Translations under genes and position numbers: made by a program | Notes under the pieces: model-generated | Seen by the model: only the letters and a program-made list of their open reading frames with translations | Database searches by the model: none | What the model was told of the DNA's origin: nothing | In this document: piece after piece, positions 6,164 through 15,202 of the stretch | How the letters are laid out: each line of letters opens with the position of its first letter | Position numbering within the stretch: position 1 is the first letter of the stretch | DNA from: a virus | Virus record (IMG/VR): IMGVR_UViG_3300042549_000891 | Location: 1-21,448 of that record | Reading direction: 5' to 3' (one strand) | DNA: 21,448 bases

Positions 6164-8085
6164 TATTTTTTTCTTGTTACTATGTTTGAAACCCATTGAT
6201 GTCTGCAACTTGGCTCGTGTGTATTAGTACCAGGCTTTGTGTACCAACCACCTTTACGATCCCATACTGAATATCCTAATCTTGCACTCATTAACTCTAT
6301 TTCGCTACGGCTATAAACCTTATTTGCGTCTAATAAAGCTACGCAAAATGGACGGCTTGTATCCTTATCTGCATTACTAAATCCTGCTTTCCATTCATAA
6401 GAATATCTAATCAGCAATTCCGTTGTCTGTGGCTTAATCTTTTCTAAAATATCCTTTAATGGCTCTGTCAAAGTATGCTCTGTAATTACATTCTCATCAA
6501 TCCCTGTACCTATTGTGTATTGCTTTGGTTGAATATGCCCGTCATCAATCAATTTTTTAATAACTTCATTGATAGTATCAACGCTTTGATCTAAGGTAGT
6601 CGCCAAAACTTCTGGCGTTATTCTTTTATCCTTAGCCATCAAATCAAGCACATTCGCTTGTAATTGATTTACCTCTGCAAATAACTGATATTCAGAATCA
6701 TCATTAAAACGAGTTCTTGACTTCCAAATGTTATAGTTATCCTTTGCCTCGCCAAACTCAAAAAACACGCTGAAATCGTCTGAAAATGCTTCTGGTTGTG
6801 CTACTTGTATATTTTCCCCACCCTCTTTTGGTTGTAAAGCAACTAATGCTCTAAGCTCATTTGGCGTAAACTGATTTAAAACTTTAGTTGCAACTAATGG
6901 CGATAAATTATTTATTGCATTAATAACGTCTTGATTTGTTGCTGATGTTTTTTCTTCAAGTGCCATCAATCCAACTTTATCTCTAAGTTCATCTTTAGAC
7001 ATAATTTGTAATAAACCATTTTCTGTCAATTCAATTCCAATTGCTTCTGTAGGTATAATTTTTAAATCAGCATCTTCAATACCTCTGTATTTAAATAGCA
7101 TATTGAATACACTTTCAAGATGCATCTGCTTACTATTAACGTAAGTATTTTTAAAGATTTCATAGCCGTCTCTCATTTCTGAACGGCTGCCTAACTTACC
7201 TGCCTCTGCAATACCAAAGATTGATGGCGTTGTAATTTGATGCCCTGAAAATATATTAGTTTGAATCAAAGAATCCACTCGTCCAAAGTCCTCTTTTGTA
7301 ATATCAGAAGTTCCTAAATCGTCAACGATAGGCTTTCTTGCGCTATCATTTACAAAGGCTAAAATAAACTTCTTGCCATCTGATCCGCTAAATCTATTTG
7401 TAAAGCGTTTTTCAATATTGCGCTTTTCATCATCCGAAGGCTCGCCATTAGGTAGGGTAATAAGTTTACTTGCAGAAAACCCTGTCTGTGCATTACCTAA
7501 AACGTGCTTTGATATTTCAATATCTGATTCTATGTAATTAAGCGCACCAAAATAACCTGGCAAAGAATAGTAACCCATATTTGGGCGGTATTCTTTTATG
7601 TAAAGAATGTGCTTGCCGTATGGATTAGCAGGGTTAAAAGCAGGATAAACCTCCGCCTTTTCATTCCTGTCTGCCCAATCCTCTTTATACCAAAATTGTG
7701 TGTTGTCTTTATTAGTACGAATCTTAGTATAATCACAATGCCAGATTTCGCTTAACTGACCTGTAACTGACCAAATGATTTCCAAATAATAACCCCCAAA
7801 TAACTCGGCATCTAAAGATACCTTTCTTGTTAAATCTTCAAGGCTTTCCATTCTATTGACTTTCTCAATAAAAGGTTTTGCTTCCTCGCTTCCTGACCAA
7901 CCATTTGCAGTAATATAATGCACCTTGCTTTTTACAATGGCATTATGTTTAGCTGACTTATTAAAAAGTTCAACTAAGTAGTTTGGGTAATCGTTGCGAT
8001 CGCCATACTGAATATATCCTTCGCCTTTCTTTTCTTTAAATTCAGGCTGCTTGGCTTCCGCAAATGTTAGTACTCTTAAATCCAT
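6163..8085 (-). CDS. portal protein with C-terminal MuF/minor-head-like extension
   Basis: A 640-residue portal, longer than the usual 400-500. Residues 1-420 have the portal layout: an N-terminal wing (GEGYIQYGDRNDYPNYLVEL), the HNAIVKSKVHYITANGW stretch at 48-63, the core with DAELFGGYYLEI (92-103), and the stem/crown region with ITTPSIFGI (284-292) and SEMRDGYEIFKNTY (302-315). Residues about 465-520 resemble a winged helix (LDLMAKDKRITPEVLATTL). The last about 85 residues include SRPFCVALL, GGWYTKPGT and CRHQWVSNIV, which resemble the C-terminus of MuF/SPP1 gp7-type minor head proteins. No separate MuF gene is visible. It forms the DNA channel at one capsid vertex. Its start overlaps the preceding stop (TAATG at 8085). 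Confidence 0.88.
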   Translation of the reverse strand: MDLRVLTFAEAKQPEFKEKKGEGYIQYGDRNDYPNYLVELFNKSAKHNAIVKSKVHYITANGWSGSEEAKPFIEKVNRMESLEDLTRKVSLDAELFGGYYLEIIWSVTGQLSEIWHCDYTKIRTNKDNTQFWYKEDWADRNEKAEVYPAFNPANPYGKHILYIKEYRPNMGYYSLPGYFGALNYIESDIEISKHVLGNAQTGFSASKLITLPNGEPSDDEKRNIEKRFTNRFSGSDGKKFILAFVNDSARKPIVDDLGTSDITKEDFGRVDSLIQTNIFSGHQITTPSIFGIAEAGKLGSRSEMRDGYEIFKNTYVNSKQMHLESVFNMLFKYRGIEDADLKIIPTEAIGIELTENGLLQIMSKDELRDKVGLMALEEKTSATNQDVINAINNLSPLVATKVLNQFTPNELRALVALQPKEGGENIQVAQPEAFSDDFSVFFEFGEAKDNYNIWKSRTRFNDDSEYQLFAEVNQLQANVLDLMAKDKRITPEVLATTLDQSVDTINEVIKKLIDDGHIQPKQYTIGTGIDENVITEHTLTEPLKDILEKIKPQTTELLIRYSYEWKAGFSNADKDTSRPFCVALLDANKVYSRSEIELMSARLGYSVWDRKGGWYTKPGTNTHEPSCRHQWVSNIVTRKK

Positions 8086-8459
8086 TATTGTCTTATTTTA
8101 TAAGTGTCCGTTGTAGTATATTCCGTAAAATTGAAAGGCGTTCCGACTAATTCCATAATCCCTGATTCTAATAAATTTAGACCTGCAGGATTTAGATTAG
8201 ATGTACTTGTCTGCTCGTATATATTGTAGTCATATTGACCATTTAAAGCAGTACTAAAATTAGTATTTGTAACGATACTAAATTCATTGTATCTGTCCTT
8301 ATATTGGCTTATGTCTGTATTATTTAACATAACAAATTTAACCTCTGTATTTGCACTTCTATTAGTAAATACAAACAAATAGTTTGGATTAGTCAATAAC
8401 TGCTTTTCAGTTAGGGTTAAAATTATGTTTTGGGTTGCCCCCTTTGTTAACCTAATCAT
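8085..8459 (-). CDS. conserved phage protein upstream of portal, function unknown
   Basis: A 124-residue, mostly beta-rich protein beginning MIRLTKGATQNIILTLTEKQ, with NYLFVFTNRSANTEVKFVML at about 26-45 and a C-terminal TEYTTTDTYKIRQ. I have an impression that proteins with this opening recur in Bacteroidota phages, but I know no function. It is the first gene after a strong terminator at 8510-8535, and its stop overlaps the portal start. A small hairpin (TAGCT/AGCTA, 8469-8482) precedes its start codon. A structural role is likely from position only. Confidence 0.65.
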   Translation of the reverse strand: MIRLTKGATQNIILTLTEKQLLTNPNYLFVFTNRSANTEVKFVMLNNTDISQYKDRYNEFSIVTNTNFSTALNGQYDYNIYEQTSTSNLNPAGLNLLESGIMELVGTPFNFTEYTTTDTYKIRQ

Positions 8460-8509
8460 ATATCTATATAGCTAAAAAGCTAATTTGTTGCATATCCTAC
8501 AATAAAAAA

Positions 8510-8535
8510 CCGCCGAACCAATGAAGGAACGGCGG
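8510..8535 (-). terminator. intrinsic terminator after the putative tail tube gene
   Basis: Read on the minus strand, CCGCCG (8535-8530) pairs with CGGCGG (8515-8510) across a 14-base loop and is followed at once by six T residues (8509-8504). This is a textbook rho-independent terminator in the 101-bp gap between the putative tail tube gene and the next gene. A tandem 8-bp repeat (aaacctat, 8537-8552) lies just upstream. Confidence 0.85.
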
Positions 8536-8560
8536 CAAACCTATAAACCTATGAAAAAAC

Positions 8561-9082
8561 TTATGCGCCTGCGGTTGTCAATACAGAGTAAACTGCTTGA
8601 GCTACGCTTGGAGCTAATGCGGCTTCTGCACCTGTAAAGGTTAAAGCGAATCCACTTCTGTCGCCTTGAGCAGTACCTGTACCAGCAGTACCAGCAGTTA
8701 AATCTAATCCTCTTGTTTTACCAAGATACCAATATACGCCGTTTGAATCCTTTACTACTGCAATCAAAGTATTTTGAGCAAGTAATAAAATCTCGTTTCT
8801 TGTAGCGGTTTGTAATTTATTTAATACAACCATTAATTCCTGTGCATAAAATACTGTTCCATTCTGTACGTTTGTAGTAATAGTTTGATTCATCATTGAT
8901 GTATCTTTTACTTGCTCGTATTTATAGAACTTCTTACCTGATGCCTTTGTTAATGCGGTAATTACACCACTCGCTTCGGTTGTAGCAGTTACGTTGGCTG
9001 CTTCTATAAAATACACTTCCGTAACACCGCCTAAGCTATCACGGCAGTCTAAAGTGTATCCTGATGTTAATGCACACGGCAT
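8561..9082 (-). CDS. probable major tail tube protein
   Basis: A 173-residue protein starting MPCALTSGYTLDCRDSLGG. It has a Thr/Ala-rich beta-type first half, a central segment (VFYAQELMVVLNKLQTATRNEIL), then VVKDSNGVYWYLGKTRGLDL at about 123-142 and AQGDRSGFALTFTGAEA near the end. The last pattern (GD, G, alternating hydrophobics, F-x-G-x-E) and the length resemble tail tube proteins. It directly follows the major capsid gene, with a terminator on either side, as expected for a highly expressed structural protein. A capsid decoration protein is the main alternative. Its long A/T-rich leader has no Shine-Dalgarno motif. Confidence 0.55.
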   Translation of the reverse strand: MPCALTSGYTLDCRDSLGGVTEVYFIEAANVTATTEASGVITALTKASGKKFYKYEQVKDTSMMNQTITTNVQNGTVFYAQELMVVLNKLQTATRNEILLLAQNTLIAVVKDSNGVYWYLGKTRGLDLTAGTAGTGTAQGDRSGFALTFTGAEAALAPSVAQAVYSVLTTAGA

Positions 9083-9110
9083 AATATTAAATTTAAAATT
9101 TTATTAAAAA

Positions 9111-9132
9111 TGGGGGGCGATTAAACCCCCCA
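9111..9132 (-). terminator. intrinsic terminator after the major capsid gene
   Basis: On the minus strand TGGGGGG (9132-9126) pairs with CCCCCCA (9117-9111) around an 8-base loop and is followed by TTTTT. It begins four bases after the major capsid stop codon and probably allows partial read-through into the next gene, for which I see no consensus promoter. Confidence 0.75.
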
Positions 9133-9136
9133 ATAA

Positions 9137-10090
9137 TTATGCTAAGATAAACTTAACGATCTCGTCTGGGAACGCTACGTTTACACCCATTTTGAACTCA
9201 GATACGAAACGAACTTGATCAGCTTCTTTTGCGTAGAAAATTTCAAACTTTTCTTCTTCGTTCAACAAATCTGTTCCTAAGAACAAGTTGCTTAAACGCA
9301 TTGCATAAACCTTGTTAGTTCCGTTTAAACCTTGTAAAGCAATAACTTTAATTGGAGTACCAGGTAATACGAACTCGCTATCAGCTTTCACATCAATTGA
9401 ATAATGGAATTGGTTAGCGTTCTTTAATGCAATAGTGTAAGTTCTGAAAACGTCTTGACCACAGAAGATAGTCATATCGTCAGCAGCTACAACTTGTGCA
9501 GGGATTGCTTGATATACACCATCAAAAATGCTGATTACATTCGCAGCAGTAATTGTGCTTAAAGGCGCACCACTAATGAAAGTAGAAGCGTTAGCAGCTA
9601 CAACACCAGAAGCAGCTCCGATTAACTTAACAAGTCCGTCAAATCGAGAAAGATTTGCGTTGCCTGAAGTTGTATCGCCCTGCCATAACGCAACTTCTAA
9701 TTGAGCAGCAATTGTTTTTGCTTTCTTATCTGCAAACTCTTGCTCAAAAGGAATAGAATCATACATTGATCCTGTTGGTAATGCTTTTTGTAAGTACTTA
9801 GCTTCTAAGTCTTTAGGACAAAGAGATTCGTTTACTTTAATTTTTCCAACTGTTACTGTTCTTTGAGTAAAAGTTGTTGAACCAGATGCAGTAAATCCGC
9901 AAGATCCACCTGCTTGGAAGATTGCGTCTGTGTCCATAATGTTAATTGTTTCAGCAGACTTTACGCCTACCATAACGTTACCTGCGCTTTTAATTAAAGC
10001 TGCAGTCTTTGCACCTAATACAGAATCAGTTACCAATAAGGCTTCGTTTTGCTCTGTATAAGCGGCTAATGCGTCTACGTTAAATCCCAT
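9137..10090 (-). CDS. major capsid protein
   Basis: A 317-residue protein starting MGFNVDALAAYTEQNEALL. Features expected of an HK97-fold capsid protein: an N-terminal helical arm, a beta-rich middle with FTQRTVTVGKIKVNESLCP (about 74-92), the long helix around EQEFADKKAKTIAAQLEVAL (116-135) and ALWQGDTTSGNANLSRFDGL just after it. The second half contains IFCGQDVFRTY and a beta-rich C-terminal A domain ending DEIVKFILA. It follows a protease and a scaffold-like gene, the standard capsid assembly order, and is followed by a terminator. No delta-domain-sized N-terminal extension is present, in keeping with a separate scaffold. The A-rich leader before the start is typical of Bacteroidota genes. 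Confidence 0.85.
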   Translation of the reverse strand: MGFNVDALAAYTEQNEALLVTDSVLGAKTAALIKSAGNVMVGVKSAETINIMDTDAIFQAGGSCGFTASGSTTFTQRTVTVGKIKVNESLCPKDLEAKYLQKALPTGSMYDSIPFEQEFADKKAKTIAAQLEVALWQGDTTSGNANLSRFDGLVKLIGAASGVVAANASTFISGAPLSTITAANVISIFDGVYQAIPAQVVAADDMTIFCGQDVFRTYTIALKNANQFHYSIDVKADSEFVLPGTPIKVIALQGLNGTNKVYAMRLSNLFLGTDLLNEEEKFEIFYAKEADQVRFVSEFKMGVNVAFPDEIVKFILA

Positions 10091-10095
10091 TTTAT

Positions 10096-10704
10096 TTAAT
10101 TTTTAGTGTTTAAAATTGCGTTTCTATATTTTTCTAATCTTTGTTCTTTAATGCCCTTTGTGTTTACAAACTCATTAAAGCTATTTGGTTTCTTAATAGG
10201 ATCTTCGCTTGGCGTATTTGAAAGTGCTTCAATCAATTCAGCTACTTGTGCAAATCCTTGCTTAACCTTATTCTCTAAATCCAAAACTTTTGCGTCAGAT
10301 AAGTTTTTAGCTTCAGTCAATTCAGCAATCTTTGCCTCAAACTTTTCAGCCATTTCCTCCATCTTCTTATCTTCATAATCTTTACCTGCTTCAACGTCAA
10401 CTTCTGGACTTGCTTCCACTACTTTAGTTTCGATTTCGGTAATTTTTCCGTTCTCATCTAAGGTAATTTCTGTGCCGTCCATCAATTCGTGACCTCCTGC
10501 TGGTGCTGGTTGCCCTTCAATAGTTACTAAACCGCCAATCTCTAAAGCTGAAATCTCAACCTTAGTTCCGTCCATTAATGAATATTCTGCCATCTCAACC
10601 TTAGTTTCCTCAACTTTAGGCTCAATAACTTCATCTTCCTTAACAGGCGCAGCGTTGTCCTCAAACAAAGCCTTAATTTTTAAAATTGCTTCCTGTGCGT
10701 TCAT
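10096..10704 (-). CDS. scaffold-like capsid assembly protein
   Basis: A 202-residue, very acidic protein lying between protease and capsid genes, the usual place for the scaffold that fills the procapsid and is then degraded. Residues about 20-40 are Glu/Val-rich. Two related segments, each with the core LMDGT (43-47 and 74-78), form a short internal repeat linked by LEIGGLVTIEGQPAPAGG. Residues about 110-160 are a predicted coiled coil (MEEMAEKFEAKIAELTEAK), and the C-terminus is basic (IKEQRLEKYRNAILNTKN), as in many scaffolds whose basic end binds the capsid protein. The function is inferred from position and composition. Confidence 0.65.
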   Translation of the reverse strand: MNAQEAILKIKALFEDNAAPVKEDEVIEPKVEETKVEMAEYSLMDGTKVEISALEIGGLVTIEGQPAPAGGHELMDGTEITLDENGKITEIETKVVEASPEVDVEAGKDYEDKKMEEMAEKFEAKIAELTEAKNLSDAKVLDLENKVKQGFAQVAELIEALSNTPSEDPIKKPNSFNEFVNTKGIKEQRLEKYRNAILNTKN

Positions 10705-10741
10705 ACTTTTTTTATTATATAGTTAAAAAATAAATAGTTTA

Positions 10742-11335
10742 TCACTTAACTTGTGATAATATTTTTTGGATTGCATCTACCATAGACGCAACCTTGTTCA
10801 CTTCCTTCGGTTTATAGGTAAATAAACCCTCTACGCTGAATCCCATTATTTGTCCGCTTTTAACCTTAGCCCACGCCTCGTCATTATCCACGATCATAGA
10901 CCCAAACCAACTGCCAACAGGCGCATCTTCAAAGCCTTTCATTGGCATAATGCCACGAGAAGGATCAGAGATAAAACTTTCAAATAAAGTAACCCCCTCA
11001 AATTGTTGCTTAGAATCGTGCATTAAATTAACATTGCTTTGGAAGCCTTTTTTAAAAAACTTCTGTACAATCTTAAGAATAGTGTCCGAACTAAAAGCAA
11101 CATAGTAATCGCCATAAGTAGCATCAGACCTAAAAATAGGCGTATCAGCCAACATAATAGCACCCGAAATAATACGGCGATCTTCATTTGTTACCTCAAA
11201 TTTTTGGGTTTTATTAAATGCGTTCCAATTCTTTTGTATTGCAGGACGATCAACTAATGCAATGAAATCAACTTGTGAATCATCTTCTATGCTATCTGTA
11301 ATGTCCAACATATAAATAGGTATCTCTGTATTCAT
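10742..11335 (-). CDS. XkdF-like prohead protease
   Basis: A 197-residue protein of the XkdF-like putative serine protease type. It opens with IPIYMLDITDSIEDDSQVDF then IALVDRPAI (25-33). A His in NLMHDSKQQFEG (His106), acidic residues in FESFISDP, and the Ser of MGFSVEG (Ser167) match the conserved His and Ser of that family. The GSWFGSMIVDNDEAWAKV block at 141-158 is also typical. Phage enzymes of this kind cleave scaffold and capsid proteins during head maturation. Neighbours agree: scaffold and major capsid genes follow directly. It starts 34 bases after the tape measure stop. Confidence 0.8.
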   Translation of the reverse strand: MNTEIPIYMLDITDSIEDDSQVDFIALVDRPAIQKNWNAFNKTQKFEVTNEDRRIISGAIMLADTPIFRSDATYGDYYVAFSSDTILKIVQKFFKKGFQSNVNLMHDSKQQFEGVTLFESFISDPSRGIMPMKGFEDAPVGSWFGSMIVDNDEAWAKVKSGQIMGFSVEGLFTYKPKEVNKVASMVDAIQKILSQVK

Positions 11336-11369
11336 ATCTTTAAATAGTTTATTTGTGAATATTTATCGT

Positions 11370-13175
11370 TTAACTAAATCTTGCTCTTTGTCTTATGGCT
11401 GCCATTCTTTGTTGATTGCCTGTAACATCTGTCTCAATAACGTATGCCCTAACTGCCTGATTGCCTAAATCATTAATTGATTGTTGATTTAATTGTGTCA
11501 TTTGCGCACTTGGTAATTGTGGTAAAATAGGTGCTTGCGATGAAATTGAAGGAACAGAAGCACCACCACCACCACCGCCAGGAACTTGAACGGCAGTAAT
11601 TGATTTAACTGCACGCATACCCGTTGCTATTATAGCAGCAACAGACGCGATTTTTTGAATAGTACCAAATGGTTCTGGCAATGTTGATTTTGCTCTAATA
11701 ACCTCAGAAGCTCCCGTATAAGTATTAATCAAAGCACTTGCAATTCCTAAAGCCTTTCCTGCTTTTGTTTGCTCACCAATTATTGATCCTAAAGACATTG
11801 CAGCATCTGCAATATCGTAAGCTGCATTAACTCTTAAATTCCTTTCCTCCTCAGCCATTTTTTTCTTTGCGTCTGAATTTGCTTGATCTATTGCTAATAT
11901 TTGAACTCCAGTTTGTTTAATAGTAGCTAAAGACTTATTTTGCCATATTACATTTTTATCTATTTCATCATTTCTTTTTTTATCCCTTTCGTTTGAATCT
12001 TCTTGTTCAAATTTTCTAATGTCATCTATATATATTCCCTCGCTATTTTTACGAGCAAATTCTCTACGTTTTAAATAGTCTTCATAACTTTGTAATAAAT
12101 CTTTTTGTAATTTTTCTGCTGCCTCTTTTTCCTCTCTTTCTTTTTTCTCTTGATATTCTTTTCTTTTCCTTGCTTCATTTTCAAATGCAGCTACTTGACC
12201 ATCTATATTTATTTTATTGATTTCTGCGCTACTTTCCTCTGCTGCTTTTGCATCCTTTCCATAAACTTCTTGATAATGCCTTTGATGTGATTCTGCTCTT
12301 AGCCTTCTATATTTTTGCTCAATTTCAAATATTTGTTGTTCACTTGCACCCTTTGCTTTTGCTTGAGCTATATCTAATTTTTCTTGACCTTCTAAAAAAT
12401 TTTTTTCCGCATCCAAAGCTACTTTAGCACCATCCGATATTTTTTTATTTAATTTATTTTGTGCTTCCTCTGCCTTCGCCGCCGCACCTACATAATTAGA
12501 AAATGCTTGTACTGCTAATCCTAATGCTACTACTAATATGCCAATACCTGATGCAATTAATGCAATCCTAAATGCTTTCATTGCAGTTGTAGCACCTGTA
12601 ACTGCTGTGGTAGTTGTAACTGTTGCAACCCCTTGTTCAACTGTTGCTACTGTTTGCGCTTCGGTTGCAATAACATCTGCCTCTGTAACTACAACCTTTT
12701 GTCCTAATATAAAATTATATGCTTGTTGAAATAAGGATGTACTTTTTATAACCGCACCTAAGTTTTTAAAACTATCTACCGCCTCTCCAACAGATTGCAA
12801 GCCCTGTGAAATAGCCATTGCAGATTGAACCTTTAAAAGCATTTTTTGAACGTCCTCTGATTCGCCACCTAATAAACCCATTGCACCTTGCACCGCAGCA
12901 AATCCACCAGCAACTCCTGATAAGGATGCGGTAACTGCTTTAAACTTTGCATCTGGATTAAAGGCTTCCGTCATTGCCTTTGCATCGCCAATCCTATCTT
13001 TTAATTCCCCTGCTCTTTTTGCTGCCTCAATAGCTTCCTTAGATGTAGCACCAAACTTATCCGCCAACGCAGACACTTCCGCCTGCGCTTCCCTTAATTG
13101 TGCTTTAAGTGATCCGACAGATTTTCCTGCCTGATCGGTATTGACATTTATGTTTAAATCTAAATTCTGTGACAT
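11370..13175 (-). CDS. tail tape measure protein
   Basis: A 601-residue protein with a typical tape-measure layout: an N-terminal coiled coil rich in Ala, Glu and Lys (about 18-70); a Gly/Ala-rich segment (80-105); a Thr/Val-rich stretch (160-198); a strongly hydrophobic segment at 202-224 (IALIASGIGILVVALGL); a highly charged coiled coil (about 235-400); and a C-terminal part with GKALGIASALINTYTGASEV and a Gly run. It sets tail length and enters the host during DNA delivery. At roughly 1.5 angstroms per residue the tail would be near 90 nm, an estimate by the usual rule. Its start overlaps the stop of the upstream tail gene (TAATG at 13175). Confidence 0.92.
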   Translation of the reverse strand: MSQNLDLNINVNTDQAGKSVGSLKAQLREAQAEVSALADKFGATSKEAIEAAKRAGELKDRIGDAKAMTEAFNPDAKFKAVTASLSGVAGGFAAVQGAMGLLGGESEDVQKMLLKVQSAMAISQGLQSVGEAVDSFKNLGAVIKSTSLFQQAYNFILGQKVVVTEADVIATEAQTVATVEQGVATVTTTTAVTGATTAMKAFRIALIASGIGILVVALGLAVQAFSNYVGAAAKAEEAQNKLNKKISDGAKVALDAEKNFLEGQEKLDIAQAKAKGASEQQIFEIEQKYRRLRAESHQRHYQEVYGKDAKAAEESSAEINKINIDGQVAAFENEARKRKEYQEKKEREEKEAAEKLQKDLLQSYEDYLKRREFARKNSEGIYIDDIRKFEQEDSNERDKKRNDEIDKNVIWQNKSLATIKQTGVQILAIDQANSDAKKKMAEEERNLRVNAAYDIADAAMSLGSIIGEQTKAGKALGIASALINTYTGASEVIRAKSTLPEPFGTIQKIASVAAIIATGMRAVKSITAVQVPGGGGGGASVPSISSQAPILPQLPSAQMTQLNQQSINDLGNQAVRAYVIETDVTGNQQRMAAIRQRARFS

Positions 13176-15202
13176 TATAAAAAATATTTTGTTTCAATAA
13201 CCTTTAATAAACTAATTTTTGTTGTCTTGTATTCCATTGGGTTAAACCCATCTACTTTATTCAGCCTGAATAATATTCCATCAATCCAATAAAACTTACT
13301 AAAGTCTAAGTTCATAATGTCAACAGTATCTAATAAAGCTGAACAAGTTAATAACTTTGAATCCTTGCTTGTTATTTCTGCAATGTATTCACTATGATAA
13401 GCGTTAAATACATTAGTTGTAGGATAAGTTGTAGCATTGAATTGTATCTCAAAAGGTACGCCAAAGTTAATATCATTTGTAGGTGCAAAAGGATTATCTA
13501 AATGCCCACCATATCCATAGGTAGTAAGGGTATCAAGGACTGCTAAACTATTTAATATATTATAACTCGTTCTGCCTGTTATTTTTTTAGCTTGCATTAT
13601 CCTGATAACACTATCCATTGAATTTTCTTTTGTATTATTATCAGATACCTTATAAATAGCAGGGTATATTTTATCCGTGCCTGTCTTTTGGTATAATACA
13701 CTTGGCGCAAAGATTACTTCAAGCGAATCAGTTTCTTTACTAAAATCATATTCAGTATCAAAAATTCTATCGCCATAACTTTCATTATATTTTTTCTTAT
13801 AATTCTCATTGTAAAAATCGTTATCCTCTTTAAACTTATAATGAAAATATCTTGCGTTTAATTCACTCATTGGCTTGATACTCAAAGGCTTAGACCTATC
13901 TATTTTATTAGACCAGTCTAAAGCAGTTGCGCTTGATTCGGGATAAAAATTAATAAATGGTTTTATCATTATTTTTTTATCATCCCAAGTATCTTCATAT
14001 ACATATAGATTAAACATCTTTGTAATGCTTAAGAAAAAGTCTCTTTGAAATATACCCTTTGGAATTGTATCATTAACAATTAATCCATCCCCATAAGCTA
14101 CATCAACAGGCACAAAAGAATCCGAGAAAAAAGAAACTTGCCCCTCTGTTATCGTAACAGGTGGGTCATCTCTATTAGGTGCTGTGTTGGTAAACCTAAA
14201 ACTTATTGCGTCATTTGTTACAATTAGTATTTCAAATTCGCCATCCTCACCAACTCCATCTGCAAAACTTGATTCATAAACGCTTACGCCATTTTTTAAT
14301 ATATTAAAAACTCCGCTTGTTGAATCCCCTGAAAATGAATAAATCATCTTTAAGGTAATAGAAGTTGCGCCTGTATAAGTGAATACACTATTTGAAGACG
14401 TTGCAACTAATCCTGATCCTGTTACTGTTGTAAATCTATATAGGCTTGTTCCTGTAATTATTTGTTCTGTTGTTCTTGTAGCTACAGGAAAATTGCTTGT
14501 AGTCTTTGTTAAGCTCTTTTGATTGTGTGGAATGATAAGCCTATTAAATAGTTCCTGATCCCCTGCTAATAAATCTAATGTATAAGTGTAATCAGTTCCT
14601 GCAAATATCTTTTCTAAATACTCCGCTACATATAAAGCAGGACGAAATGACTTTACTTGAAAGTTAACTTTGTCCGTGCTTACATTTCCGTAATCAATCA
14701 ATGGATAAAAGTAACCTGATCCTGCAACACTATCCCAACTTGCTTTTATATTAGTTACATCGTAAACGTGATCGTATGCGCTAAAATCTAAGTCTGATAA
14801 TCTCTTGTTTCCTAATGCAGTTATAAATCCACCCAACTCCCCAAACACAGAGCATTGATACTCAATGGTTTTGTCATCAATTACAATCTCTAATATCCTT
14901 AAAGTTCCTTTAAATATTTGGATTTTATCAATAAATATTTTACAATTAGCTTGTTTTGAAGCGTTAAAATTGTAGTTAACATTCGGTAAATTATCATCTG
15001 TATCATTCGCATTCCCTAAATCAAATATAAAGCCAAATATTTTATTGTTTGTAGCCGTACCTGTTATGGATATTGTTTTACTATATGAAGTGTTTTTACT
15101 ACCGAAGTCGGTAATATCATCAATCGTATATGTAAACTCGGTACTTATATCCTGTACTAAATCAAGTCTATAATCTTCAATGTATATTTCTGTACTAATC
15201 AT
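13175..15202 (-). CDS. large beta-rich tail/baseplate protein
   Basis: A 675-residue protein with no signal peptide or membrane span. The N-terminus (MISTEIYIEDYRLDLVQDIS) is followed by FTYTIDDITDFGSKNTSYSK and then ISITGTATNNKIFG. This resembles the opening of proteins placed next to the tape measure in Bacteroidota siphoviruses. Most of the length is alternating hydrophobic beta strands with Asn/Asp/Tyr-rich loops. Its place between another beta-rich structural protein and the tape measure suggests a distal tail or baseplate hub component. I cannot assign it to Dit or Tal. Start and stop are both coupled by TAATG to its neighbours. Confidence 0.65.
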   Translation of the reverse strand: MISTEIYIEDYRLDLVQDISTEFTYTIDDITDFGSKNTSYSKTISITGTATNNKIFGFIFDLGNANDTDDNLPNVNYNFNASKQANCKIFIDKIQIFKGTLRILEIVIDDKTIEYQCSVFGELGGFITALGNKRLSDLDFSAYDHVYDVTNIKASWDSVAGSGYFYPLIDYGNVSTDKVNFQVKSFRPALYVAEYLEKIFAGTDYTYTLDLLAGDQELFNRLIIPHNQKSLTKTTSNFPVATRTTEQIITGTSLYRFTTVTGSGLVATSSNSVFTYTGATSITLKMIYSFSGDSTSGVFNILKNGVSVYESSFADGVGEDGEFEILIVTNDAISFRFTNTAPNRDDPPVTITEGQVSFFSDSFVPVDVAYGDGLIVNDTIPKGIFQRDFFLSITKMFNLYVYEDTWDDKKIMIKPFINFYPESSATALDWSNKIDRSKPLSIKPMSELNARYFHYKFKEDNDFYNENYKKKYNESYGDRIFDTEYDFSKETDSLEVIFAPSVLYQKTGTDKIYPAIYKVSDNNTKENSMDSVIRIMQAKKITGRTSYNILNSLAVLDTLTTYGYGGHLDNPFAPTNDINFGVPFEIQFNATTYPTTNVFNAYHSEYIAEITSKDSKLLTCSALLDTVDIMNLDFSKFYWIDGILFRLNKVDGFNPMEYKTTKISLLKVIETKYFL

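Noticed and set aside
6164-6208. Longer connector N-terminus starting at 6208
   Set aside because: The extra 15 residues overlap the portal C-terminus; the start at 6163 fits the TAATG rule.
8536-8543. TAGGTTTG on the minus strand as a promoter for the portal operon
   Set aside because: No -33 match, and transcription would begin inside the terminator hairpin; more likely a by-product of the tandem aaacctat repeat.
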